Assembly: GCF_003967015.1 (NCBI RefSeq)
Contig: NZ_AP017560.1
Span: forward strand, 1,426,001-1,490,000
From: Pseudanabaena sp. ABRG5-3
GTDB taxonomy: Bacteria > Cyanobacteriota > Cyanobacteriia > Pseudanabaenales > Pseudanabaenaceae
Direction: 5' to 3'
DNA: 64,000 nt
Part shown: piece after piece, positions 7,819 through 16,900 of the stretch
How positions within the stretch are numbered: position 1 is the first letter of the stretch
Layout: every line of letters starts with the position of its first letter
Notes under the pieces: model-generated
What the model was told of the DNA's origin: nothing
What the model saw: only the letters and a program-made list of their open reading frames with translations
The model's database searches: none
Program-made: the position numbers and the translations under genes

Positions 7819-9336
7819 ATGGCACAGATGACACCTGATGATATTAATAAAATTGTTTGGAGGGCTTGTGATACCTTTCGGGGAACAATCGATCCCGCAC
7901 AGTACAAGGACTATGTACTGGTGATGCTATTTCTGAAGTATTTGACGGATCTGCGAAATGACAAGCGTGAAGAATATCGCCAAAAGTATAAGGGTGATGA
8001 AACTCGTGTAGAACGAGCGATGAGCCGAGAACGTTTTCATATTCCCGAAAAGGCTGATTTTGACTATTTATACGAGCAACGAGATAGTCAGAGAGGGAAA
8101 AAATCGATTGGGGAATTAATTGATGAAGCCTTAGCGACGATTGAGGATGCGAATAAGGAAAAGTTGGAAGGGGTATTTCGGAATATTAGTTTTAATAGTG
8201 AGTCCAATTTTGGTGAAACGAAGGAACGTAACGATCGCCTCAAGCATTTACTAGAGGATTTTAGCCAGTTGGATTTGCGTCCATCACAAACAGGCGATGG
8301 TCAAACGGGCAGCCGTGATGTGATTGGTGATGCCTATGAATATCTAATTGGTAAGTTTGCGGCGGATAGTGGCAAAAAGGGTGGTGAGTTTTATACACCG
8401 CCAGAAGTCTCGACTTTGTTAGCGCAAATTGTTGCGCCTAAGGCGGGCGATCGCATTTACGATCCTTGCTGTGGATCTGGTTCATTGCTAATTAGGGCGG
8501 CGAAGGAGATTGGCGATGGTAATGTGGCGCTATTTGGGCAGGAGATGAATGCGGGGACTTGGGCGCTCTGTCGGATGAATATGTTTTTGCATGGGTTTGA
8601 TAGTGCAGAAACCGAGCGTGGGGACACGATTCGCAATCCGAAGCGGATTAAGGATGATGCTCTCGAAAAATTTAATGTGGTTGTGGCAAATCCACCATTT
8701 TCGCTAGATAAGTGGGGAGCAGAGAAAGCCGAGCACGATCAATGGAAACGCTTCGATCGCGGAATACCGCCAAAAAGTCGGGGTGACTATGCGTTTATTT
8801 TGCATATGATCGCTTCGATGGCGGCGACGGATGGACGGGCTGGTGTGGTTGTGCCGCATGGGGTGTTATTTCGCGGTAGCTCGGAAGGTAAGATCCGTCA
8901 AAAATTAATTGAAGAAAACCTGTTAGAGGGTGTGGTGGGTTTGCCTGCTAATTTATTTTTTGGTACTGGCATTCCTGCGGCTTTGTTATTCTTTAATCAG
9001 GTGAAGAATGACGATAAGGTTTTCTTTATTGATGCGAGTCGTGATTATGAGGAAGGCAAAAATCAGAACCGTTTGCGATCGCAGGATATTGAGAAGATCG
9101 TCAAGACTTGGAAGGATCGCCAGAATGTGGCTAAGTATGCCTATTTAGCATCTGTTGACGAGATTAGGGAAAATGATTTTAATTTGAATATTCCGCTTTA
9201 TGTGGATACGTTTGAAGAAGAGGAGGAGATTGATATTGCGGCAGTGCAGCAGGAAATCGATGGATTAGAAAAGGAACTGGCGGAGGTGCGACAAAGGATG
9301 GCGGGATATCTCAAGGAATTGGGGTTAACTTCATGA
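7819..9336 (+). CDS. hsdM: Type I restriction-modification system, methyltransferase subunit (system 1)
   Basis: N6-adenine DNA methyltransferase subunit that works with HsdS for modification and with HsdS plus HsdR for restriction. From the chosen start it has 505 residues. It has the N-terminal helical HsdM domain, the SAM-binding motif I DPCCGSGSLL (from about 215) and the catalytic motif IV NPPF (about 291-294). The start is the ATG at 7819, preceded by AAGGAGA at 7801-7807. An in-frame GTG at 7747 would add 24 unrelated residues without a ribosome site. The stop overlaps the next start (ATGA). The cognate hsdS and hsdR lie 3.3 kb downstream, separated by six accessory genes in the same direction. 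HIP1 octamers within the gene suggest long residence. Confidence 0.95.
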   Translation: MAQMTPDDINKIVWRACDTFRGTIDPAQYKDYVLVMLFLKYLTDLRNDKREEYRQKYKGDETRVERAMSRERFHIPEKADFDYLYEQRDSQRGKKSIGELIDEALATIEDANKEKLEGVFRNISFNSESNFGETKERNDRLKHLLEDFSQLDLRPSQTGDGQTGSRDVIGDAYEYLIGKFAADSGKKGGEFYTPPEVSTLLAQIVAPKAGDRIYDPCCGSGSLLIRAAKEIGDGNVALFGQEMNAGTWALCRMNMFLHGFDSAETERGDTIRNPKRIKDDALEKFNVVVANPPFSLDKWGAEKAEHDQWKRFDRGIPPKSRGDYAFILHMIASMAATDGRAGVVVPHGVLFRGSSEGKIRQKLIEENLLEGVVGLPANLFFGTGIPAALLFFNQVKNDDKVFFIDASRDYEEGKNQNRLRSQDIEKIVKTWKDRQNVAKYAYLASVDEIRENDFNLNIPLYVDTFEEEEEIDIAAVQQEIDGLEKELAEVRQRMAGYLKELGLTS

Positions 9337-10133
9337 GACGAGATGTCATTTTCTATCAAATTTTCAAGAGATCGCCTCGGCTGTTTTTCGATCTTGTACC
9401 ACAATTGCCTGTTGACTCTGCTAACTATCGATTTGAGTCAGTGGAAGTTAAGGAGTCATCGTTTCGTATTGATGGAGTGTTTTTACCACCAGAGGATGCT
9501 ACGCCTAAAGTTATCTTTTTTGCAGAGGTTCAATTTCAAAGGGATGAGACAATTTATCATCGATTTTTCTCAGAGATTCTGTTGTATCTTTACCGCAATC
9601 GTTTAACTTACGATGATTGGTATGGAGTGGTATTGTTTGCATCGCGTAGTTTAGAGCCACAAGATCGGGATATGCATCGATCGCTATTGAATAGTAATCA
9701 GGTGACGCGAGTATATCTAGATGAGTTGACTGGTTTAGAAAATCAGTCTTTAGGGATACAGTTGATGATGCTAACGATCGCTTCAGAGGCAGAAACGGTC
9801 ATACAGGCAAAGCGGCTACTGGAAGAAGTTCGATTGCAAGATGTATTTGCTTTTAACAAAGAGGAGATAATAGAGGTAATTACAACTATTGTGGTTTATA
9901 AGTTTGTTAATTTAAGTCGCAAGGAGGTAGAAGCTATGTTAGATATCAAGTTAGAAGACGTGAGAGTTTTACGTGAGGCTAAGGAAGAAGGTCGTCGTGA
10001 GATGTTAGCGGTTGCTGTGCCTTTATTGTTGCAAGCTGGTCTGACAGTTGAGAAAATTGCTGAAAATCTGCATGTTAGTGAACAAGATGTACGACAAATT
10101 TCCGTTAATTCATCTAATGAACGGCTTTCATAG
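9333..10133 (+). CDS. DUF2887 / Rpn-like PD-(D/E)XK protein
   Basis: A 266-residue protein of the cyanobacteria-rich DUF2887 family, related to Rpn-type putative nucleases. The N-terminus (RRDVIFYQIFKRSPRLFFDL) is characteristic. The nuclease-fold core appears as D47 in RIDGVF and E65-V-Q67 in FFAEVQF, i.e. a D...ExQ version of the PD-(D/E)XK motif. The C-terminal third is helical with AKEEGRREM and a small helix-turn-helix-like end. Its start overlaps the hsdM stop by four bases, implying translational coupling with the restriction system. Role unknown; relatives have been annotated as transposase-like or recombination-promoting nucleases. It is a real gene by coding pattern and spacing. Confidence 0.85.
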   Translation: MRRDVIFYQIFKRSPRLFFDLVPQLPVDSANYRFESVEVKESSFRIDGVFLPPEDATPKVIFFAEVQFQRDETIYHRFFSEILLYLYRNRLTYDDWYGVVLFASRSLEPQDRDMHRSLLNSNQVTRVYLDELTGLENQSLGIQLMMLTIASEAETVIQAKRLLEEVRLQDVFAFNKEEIIEVITTIVVYKFVNLSRKEVEAMLDIKLEDVRVLREAKEEGRREMLAVAVPLLLQAGLTVEKIAENLHVSEQDVRQISVNSSNERLS

Positions 10134-10142
10134 AGGTGATTT

Positions 10143-10664
10143 ATGGCATTACTAATCAGTCCTTCGATTTATCGCCATAAAAAATGGTTAGGGCGATTGG
10201 TAAAGATTATCACAGAGGAGTTAGGGATTGAGATCGCGAGTTTAGGGTCTTGCACTTGGAGTCGTGAGGATTTGCGGAAGGGGTTAGAGCCTGATGAGTG
10301 CTATTACATCCAGAATGAGGCGGCGGTGCGTGGTAAGGAAACGATAACTTTGTCGGTCGATCCACCGCCAGATTTGGCGATCGAGGTGGACAGTACGAGC
10401 AGTTCACTGGATCGGATGGGAATTTATGCGGCGCTGGGTGTGCCTGAGGTGTGGCGTTATGACTTTAAAGTAATGACGTTTTGGGTGTTGGTGGATGGTG
10501 TGTATGTTTCCTGCGAGGCTTCGATCGCTTTGCCTTTGGTGTCAGCGATCGCGGTGCAGGGTTTACTGAGTGAGGCGGTGAGCATGGGTGAGACGAGTTG
10601 GGCAAGGAGGGTGAGGGAATTTATTGCTTCTCAGTCCCATTCTCCAAGAAGCTCAAAGAGCTAA
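10143..10664 (+). CDS. Uma2-family nuclease-like protein, N-terminally short
   Basis: A 173-residue member of the Uma2 (DUF820) family, a PD-(D/E)XK-fold group abundant in cyanobacteria, of unknown biological function. Core residues are visible in EPDECYYIQN (about 49-58) and DLAIEVD (77-83), followed by RMGIYAALGVPEVWRYD. Typical members start with a further ~40 residues (a tyrosine-rich region ending in G-x-L-E-I-M) that are missing here. A good ribosome site (gaggtga) directly precedes the ATG, so this shorter form may be expressed. The C-terminal 30 residues look unlike the family. It follows the DUF2887 gene after 9 bases in the first RM operon. Confidence 0.8.
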   Translation: MALLISPSIYRHKKWLGRLVKIITEELGIEIASLGSCTWSREDLRKGLEPDECYYIQNEAAVRGKETITLSVDPPPDLAIEVDSTSSSLDRMGIYAALGVPEVWRYDFKVMTFWVLVDGVYVSCEASIALPLVSAIAVQGLLSEAVSMGETSWARRVREFIASQSHSPRSSKS

Positions 10665-10776
10665 GAAACCATGTTGGCTATAATTGATTACAGCGCAAAG
10701 CGCCGCTTTCAAAAATATTTCTGTAATACTCAAAGCCTCAATAGGCTGTAACTTGATTAGCAAGGTAGGAAAAGAA

Positions 10777-11394
10777 ATGGTTCAAGCCGCAGCTAAAACA
10801 CAACTGGTGACTTTTGCGGAGTTTGTTGCATGGAAGCCTGATCACAGTATTTATGAATTACATGATGGAGTCATTGTTGAGATGCCGCAGCCAGTGGGAG
10901 ACCATGAGGAAATAACGAGCTTTTTGTCTGAGAAGGTCATGCTTGAATTTCTGCGTTTGGGTTTGCCATACGGGATATACAAAACTGTGCTAATTAAGCC
11001 GTCTAACTCTGATTCGGGATATTCACCAGATGTATTGGTATTAAATCGTCCTAATTTGGTAAATGAGCCTTTATGGAAGAAGTCATCGACGGTTACTCAG
11101 GGTGCTTCTATTCCTTTGGTGATCGAGGTGGTAAGCACTAATTGGCGCGTTGATTATTTGACTAAGGTGAAGGATTATGAGGAGATGGGGATTTTTGAGT
11201 ATTGGATTGTCGATTATTTGGGATTGGGCGGTAGTAGGTTTATCGGCAGTCCTAAGCAACCAACGATCTCTGTCTATGAGTTAGTTGATGGGGAATATCA
11301 AGTTTCGCTGTTTAAGGGTGATGAGCAAATTGTATCGCCTAACTTTCCAGAGCTAGTTTTGACGGCTAATCAGGTGTTTCAATCTGGTTCTTAA
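10777..11394 (+). CDS. Uma2-family nuclease-like protein
   Basis: A full-length Uma2/DUF820 protein of 205 residues. It opens with the usual FAEFVAWKPD...YELHDGVIVEM segment, then PD at 84-85 (YSPDVLVL), E117 in LVIEVVST and K130/K132, the PD-(D/E)XK-like set. I use the ATG at 10777, which has aggaaaag upstream and the normal family N-terminus; an in-frame start at 10684 would add 31 residues encoded by a hairpin-bearing spacer. It differs strongly from the Uma2 gene just upstream, so the two are not a recent tandem duplication. Possible roles (nuclease, mobile-element-derived regulator) are unproven. Confidence 0.87.
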   Translation: MVQAAAKTQLVTFAEFVAWKPDHSIYELHDGVIVEMPQPVGDHEEITSFLSEKVMLEFLRLGLPYGIYKTVLIKPSNSDSGYSPDVLVLNRPNLVNEPLWKKSSTVTQGASIPLVIEVVSTNWRVDYLTKVKDYEEMGIFEYWIVDYLGLGGSRFIGSPKQPTISVYELVDGEYQVSLFKGDEQIVSPNFPELVLTANQVFQSGS

Positions 11395-11431
11395 TTGTGT
11401 AAATATTTGAATGATTGAGTAAAACAAAGGA

Positions 11432-11890
11432 ATGACACAGGCAATTGCTCCACCAAAATCTCTATATGAGTCTGATTTCTTGTTATGGACTGAGGAGACT
11501 GTAGCTAGATTAAAGTCGAGAGATTTCGATCGCGTGGATTTAGAAAATTTAATTGAGGAGATTGAGTGTTTGGGACGTTCAGAAAAGAAGGAGATTAAAA
11601 GTCGTCTCAGAGTTTTGTTAGCACATCTACTAAAGCGGATGTATGTTGATATGCCTGAATGCTTTGATGGTTGGGAAAATACGATCGCGACACAAAGAAC
11701 TGATATTGAGTTTGTACTTGCGGACTCGCCTAGTCTAAAAGCTATTTGGGAGGAGGCTTTTGAGCTTGCTTGGCGGTTTGCCTTGATCGATGTCCGCAGA
11801 GAGTATTCAAAAAAAGGGTTTTCTTTCCCTGATACATGGCAGTTTAGCCGCGATATTGATGCGATGTTAAATGTTGATTTTTGGGAGTAA
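11432..11890 (+). CDS. DUF29-family protein
   Basis: A 152-residue helical protein of the DUF29 family, common in cyanobacteria and of unknown function. Diagnostic text is YESDFLLWTEETVARLKSRDF near the N-terminus, followed by DLENLIEEIECLGRSEK and the long helix RLRVLLAHLLKRMY. A later YSKKGFSFPDTWQF segment is also typical. The ATG at 11432 has AAAGGA upstream. Neighbours are a Uma2 gene and a toxin-antitoxin pair; DUF29 genes often sit in such accessory clusters, but a shared pathway is not established. Confidence 0.88.
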   Translation: MTQAIAPPKSLYESDFLLWTEETVARLKSRDFDRVDLENLIEEIECLGRSEKKEIKSRLRVLLAHLLKRMYVDMPECFDGWENTIATQRTDIEFVLADSPSLKAIWEEAFELAWRFALIDVRREYSKKGFSFPDTWQFSRDIDAMLNVDFWE

Positions 11891-11893
11891 CCT

Positions 11894-12133
11894 ATGCTTG
11901 CTGAAGAATTTCAAGCCACTGTTGCTAATGGCAAAATTCAAATCCCCGAATTACTAATGTCGGAGTTTGAAGGTTGCGAGGTCAGGGTAATAGTCTTAAA
12001 AACAAATAAGAAAAAGAGTTTACCGTTTGACTTACGCAAGCTTTTTCAAAATACTCAGATTCTTCCTCAAGTTCAGTCTATATCTGAGAATGAAATCATT
12101 GCCGAAATTGATAATTATCGGCAGGGCAGATGA
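11894..12133 (+). CDS. Putative antitoxin of a PIN-toxin pair
   Basis: 79 residues. The N-terminal half (FQATVANGKIQIPELLMSEF, EVRVIVL) has the beta-strand pattern of AbrB/MazE-like swapped-hairpin DNA-binding domains. The C-terminal half is flexible and charged, as expected for a toxin-binding tail. Its stop overlaps the start of the PIN gene by four bases (ATGA), the standard arrangement of antitoxin followed by toxin. The start ATG at 11894 follows gggagtaa. Its DNA-binding and neutralising roles are inferred from position and pattern only. Confidence 0.75.
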   Translation: MLAEEFQATVANGKIQIPELLMSEFEGCEVRVIVLKTNKKKSLPFDLRKLFQNTQILPQVQSISENEIIAEIDNYRQGR

Positions 12134-12537
12134 GAATTGTTATTGATACAAATGTTTTAATATCTGCCATTCTCAAGGATCGCACTCCTGAACAAGCTAT
12201 TTTATTTATTGCTAATCATGATGAATATGAATGGCTGGTTTCATCAGAAATTTTGGCAGAATATAAAGCTGTGATCGTTCGCCCTAAGTTTAAATTACCT
12301 ACAGAAATTATTGAGAAATGGTTTATGGCATTTGATCTACTAACAACCTGTATTGATGTAGATATTGAAATCGATTTTCCCAGAGATCAAAAGGATGCAA
12401 AGTTTTTAGCCTGTTCGATCGCGGGATCGGCAAATTTCTTTATTACAGGTGATAAAGACTTTACGGAAGCTCAAAAAATCTTAAACACTATCATCATTTC
12501 TGTTAACGATTTCTATCGTCTTGTGATGCGATGTTAA
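12130..12537 (+). CDS. PIN-domain toxin (putative RNase)
   Basis: A 135-residue PIN protein of the group annotated as putative toxin-antitoxin component, PIN family. The acidic metal-binding residues are visible: D6 in IDTNVL, E44 in ILAEY, D89 in QKDAKFL and D108/D110 in ITGDKDF. PIN toxins cleave RNA (tRNA, rRNA or mRNA depending on subgroup); the target here is unknown. Coupled translation with the upstream antitoxin gene supports a functional TA module. The module sits between hsdM and hsdS of a restriction system, where it could stabilise the locus or act as a back-up when restriction fails (inference). Confidence 0.88.
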   Translation: MRIVIDTNVLISAILKDRTPEQAILFIANHDEYEWLVSSEILAEYKAVIVRPKFKLPTEIIEKWFMAFDLLTTCIDVDIEIDFPRDQKDAKFLACSIAGSANFFITGDKDFTEAQKILNTIIISVNDFYRLVMRC

Positions 12538-12577
12538 GGGGGGATGGTGATAAGTTGTCCCTGCGTTGTGAGGTTTT

Positions 12578-12642
12578 GGGCAAAGCATTCCCAATTTAAA
12601 TGGATCTGAAAATTTATAGGTTGTGGGGGGAATGCTTTGCCC
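12578..12642. repeat. Inverted repeat with GGGCAAAGCATTCCC arms upstream of hsdS
   Basis: The arms 12578-12592 (gggcaaagcattccc) and 12628-12642 (gggaatgctttgccc) are perfectly complementary over 15 bp, 35 bases apart. It closes the gap between the PIN toxin gene and hsdS and ends 16 bases before the chosen hsdS start. It may be a repeat element or may form a structure in the mRNA leader. Confidence 0.85.
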
Positions 12643-12658
12643 CTACGGTTGTGTTGTA

Positions 12659-13927
12659 ATGGTTATAAAAATTGTGAAAATTAATAAACATAAAAAATCT
12701 GATGATAAGAATTTATTTCACTGGGATATTCTTTCATTAGGAGAAATATTTGACGGTGGGATAACAGGAACTAGTGTTGTTTCGGAATCTAGAATTAGAG
12801 AAAATGGTGAAGCTGGAATACTTAAAATTAGTGCAGTGTCACAGGGTAAATTTTTGCCAAATGAACACAAAGCTATTACAGAAGAAATTAGAGAAAATCT
12901 GTCTGCCTTCCCCCTAAAAGACACTGTATTAGTTAGTAGAGCAAATACTCAAGAACGAGTTGGGGAATCTGCATATATAGAAAATGACTATCCTGATCTT
13001 TTTTTGCCTGATAAGTTATGGATGTTTAAAGTAAAAGATAGTTCTAGAGATTTAACTAGATTCTATTCTTATGTTATTCAATCAGATTGGTTTCGGCAAA
13101 AGGTTTCTGATAAAGCAACAGGAACTAGTGGGAGCATGAAAAACATATCAAGAAAAAATTTCCTTGATAATCTTGTTCCTAGACCACCCTATTTCGATCA
13201 AAAAAATATTACTGAAATACTTGTCTGTGTTGACAACGCGATCGCAATAACCGAAAAGCTAATCACAGCCAAACGCCGCCTCAAACAAGGACTAATGCAA
13301 AAACTCCTCACGGGTAAAGTTAGGTTTCGAGAATTTTCTAGTCAAAATTGGGAAGCACATCTACTAGAAAATATTTGTGAATGCTTTTCAGGTGGAACTC
13401 CATCACGATCAATAAGTGCATATTTTTCTGGAGATATACCTTGGATCAAATCAGGAGAAATCAATAGAGAATTTATTGATTTTACAGAGGAGAATATCTC
13501 ACAAGAAGCGATTGAAAACTCATCAAGCAAATTAGTTAAATCTGGAACAATCCTTGTAGCTATGTATGGAGCTACTGCTGGAAAGGTTGCAATGACAAAT
13601 ATTAATGCTGCAATTAATCAAGCAATTTTAGCTATAGTTCCATCACAAGGTATTGATCCTTATTTTCTTTACTACTACTTCGTATATTTTATGAAAAAAG
13701 TAGCACGTAAAGTTCAAGGAGGTCAGCCTAACCTAAATGCTGGGATTATAAAAAGAACAACTATCTTCTTACCATCAATAGAAGAACAGCTTGCTATATC
13801 AAATCTATTAAAACTTGTAGATACTGAGATTAAATATAGCGAGAATATCAAACTGTTTTATGAGACTCAAAAACAAGGCTTAATGCAACAACTCCTAACA
13901 GGCAAAATCCGCGTCCAAACCCCATGA
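12659..13927 (+). CDS. hsdS: Type I RM specificity subunit (system 1)
   Basis: DNA-recognition subunit with two target recognition domains. From the ATG at 12659 it has 422 residues. TRD1 covers about 10-190, followed by a helical spacer ending GLMQKLLTGKVRF. TRD2 (from SGGTPSRS, with IPWIKSGEI and NLNAGIIKRT) covers about 230-400, with a second helical spacer ending GLMQQLLTGKIRV. A GTG at 12623 would add 12 codons that run through a repeat arm, so I prefer the ATG, although neither has a strong ribosome site. The TRDs are more AT-rich than the flanking hsdR, as usual for shuffled specificity domains. The stop overlaps the hsdR start (ATGA). Confidence 0.92.
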   Translation: MVIKIVKINKHKKSDDKNLFHWDILSLGEIFDGGITGTSVVSESRIRENGEAGILKISAVSQGKFLPNEHKAITEEIRENLSAFPLKDTVLVSRANTQERVGESAYIENDYPDLFLPDKLWMFKVKDSSRDLTRFYSYVIQSDWFRQKVSDKATGTSGSMKNISRKNFLDNLVPRPPYFDQKNITEILVCVDNAIAITEKLITAKRRLKQGLMQKLLTGKVRFREFSSQNWEAHLLENICECFSGGTPSRSISAYFSGDIPWIKSGEINREFIDFTEENISQEAIENSSSKLVKSGTILVAMYGATAGKVAMTNINAAINQAILAIVPSQGIDPYFLYYYFVYFMKKVARKVQGGQPNLNAGIIKRTTIFLPSIEEQLAISNLLKLVDTEIKYSENIKLFYETQKQGLMQQLLTGKIRVQTP

Positions 13928-16900
13928 CCACCATCCCCGAAATCACACCACCCTTTAGCGAAGACGACACCTCCAAAATACCTGCCTTAGCCCTACTGAT
14001 CAAACTTGGCTATCAATACCTCACACCCAGCCAAGCCAACAAACTCAGAGGCGATCGCAAATCTAGCGTCATTCTCTTTGGCATACTCGAAGAACAACTA
14101 CGGAAAATGAACCGTATTCAATTTCGGGGCGAAAATATTCCCTTTAGCGAAGGCAATATCACCGAAGCCATCCGCATATTGCGAGATATCGAAGATGATG
14201 GGCTAGTGCGGACAAACGAAAAAATATGGGAACTAATTCGACTCGGTAAGGCACTATCGCAAAACATCCAAGGCGACACCAAAAGCTTTAACCTCCACTA
14301 CATCGACTGGGCAAACCCCGAAAACAACGTTTACCACGTCACCGATGAATTTGCGATCGCCGCCAAAGTCACGACCGACACAAGGCGACCCGATATCATC
14401 CTGTTTGTAAATGGCATCCCCTTCTGTGTAATCGAATGCAAGCGATCGGGACTGATCGGCAAAGACCCCATCGAAGAAGCGATCAGCCAACAACTCCGCA
14501 ACCAAAGGGAAAGCGAAATACCAAGGCTATTTCACTATAGTCAAATCCTCATGGTACTAGCCACCAACGCCGCCAGCTATGGCGCAACAGGAACCGCCGC
14601 CAAATTTTGGGCAGTCTGGAAAGAACGCGAACTTGAGGGCTTGCAGCAAATTATCAATCAACCCCTAAGCGATCGCCAAATCACCCACCTCTTTACCCCC
14701 GATCAGTACCGCTTTAAAGGCACAACTCCCGAAAAGTCGCGGCAATGGTTTGAAATATTGCAAAAACAAGGACGGAGCATCACCGAACAAGATCAGGCGC
14801 TCTATGCCCTAGCCCGACCAGAACGCCTGCTCGAATTAGCCGATCGCTTTAGTCTCTTTGATAATGGCGATCGTAAAATTGCCCGTTACCAACAATATTT
14901 TTGTGTAAAACGAGTAATGGAACGTATCCATACCTTTGACGCAGAAGGTAAACGTAAAGGCGGCGTAGTCTGGCATACCCAAGGCAGTGGCAAATCCCTA
15001 ACTATGGTAATGCTCGCCTCAGCGATCGCCAACGACCCCAATATTAAAGATCCTCAGATTATTCTCGTCACCGATCGCGTCGATCTCGATGAACAGATTT
15101 ATCGCACCTTCGATCATTGTGGTGTGGAAGCCGTTCAAGCCAAAACAGGTAAAAACCTACGCGAACTGCTCAACGATCCCAAGGCGCGAATTATTACCAC
15201 CTTAATCAATAAATTTCAAATTACCGATCCCAATAACGTAGGTAAAGTCGAAGATGACAACCAAAATAAATTAGACAAGTTACTCGCCAGTCGCGACTAT
15301 ACCAACGACAGCCCGAATATCTTTGTACTGATCGATGAGGGACATCGTACCCAGTTCGGCACATTACATATTTCCATGCAGCGAGTATTACCCAAAGCTT
15401 GCTTGATCGCCTTTACAGGTACACCCGTTCAGAAAAAAGAACAAAGCACCGTCACCAAATTTGGCGGATTGATTGCACCCTCGTACACGATTAACGAAGC
15501 TGTAAGCGATCGCGCCGTTGTGCCACTGCTCTACGAAGGTCGATTTGTGCAACAAGAAGTAAATCGCAAACAAATCGATCTTTGGTTTCAGCGCACTACC
15601 GCAGGACTAAACGAACAGCAACGCGCCGACCTCAAGAAAAAATTCTCCACCGCCGATCAACTCAATCAGACCGAGCAGAAAATTCAGGCGATCGCATGGG
15701 ACATCAGCGAACACTTTTCTAAGACCTTTGGCAAAATCACCCCCTTTAAAGGTCAACTGGTCACCCCATCCAAAGCCGCAGCCCTGCTTTATAAAAGATT
15801 TTTAGATGAATTTGGGATGGTCACTAGCGAAGTCCTGATCTCTCCACCCGACACCCGCGAAGGGAATACCGAAGTTAGCGAACTCCGCGATGACTCCCAA
15901 CGTCCCAAGATTCAAGATTTTTGGGAAAGGATTTTAAAGGAATATCGGACAGAAGATGAATATCAAAAGAGACTAATTAATAAATTTAAAACTAACGACG
16001 AACCCGAAATTATTATTGTTGTCGATAAACTGCTAACGGGCTTTGATGCGCCACGTAATATCGTTCTCTACCTCACCCGTTCCCTCAAGGATCACGGACT
16101 ACTGCAAGCGATCGCCCGTGTCAATCGTCTCTACGATGGCAAAGATCACGGTTTCATTATCGATTATTTTGGCGTGTTGAAAAAACTAGGTAAGGCGATC
16201 GATCTCTATGGCTCAATGGAAAGCGAATTTGAGCAAGGCGATCTCGACGGTATTCTCACCGATATTTCCGAAGAATGGGGCAAATTAGAACAGCGTCACA
16301 GCAATATTTGGGAGCTATTTCAAGGTGTCGTCAATAAGTATGATGATGAGCTACTAGAGCGATCGCTTGCCGATGAAAGAAAGCGATCGGACTTTTACGA
16401 ACGCCTATCCATCTTTGCCCGAACCCTAAAAATTGCCCTTGCCAGTCTTGAATTTTATAAACAGACTCCTGAAACCAAAATCAATCGTTACAAAAACGAT
16501 CTGCAATTTTTTATTAATCTCCGCGCCTCTACCGCCCGACGCTATGCCGAAAAAATTGATTTTAAGCAATATCAAACTTCCATCCAAAAACTACTCGATA
16601 CCCATGTGGAATCAGGCGAGATCGAAACCGTAGTAGAACCCGTTAATATTTTTGATAAGGAAGCCTTTCAAGCGGAAATCGATGCGCGTAGTTCTGCGAT
16701 CGCCAAGGCTGAGTTAATTGCTAACCGCACCAAACGCGCCATCACCGAACGTTTAGAAGAAGATCCCGCCTTCTATAAACCCTTTTCACAAATGCTAGAG
16801 GACATCATCAACAATATCCGCGAACAGCGCTTTGATGATGCCGATACCATATTGCAGCAAGTCGAAGAAATTCGAGATAAAGTACGCGATCGCACTGGTG

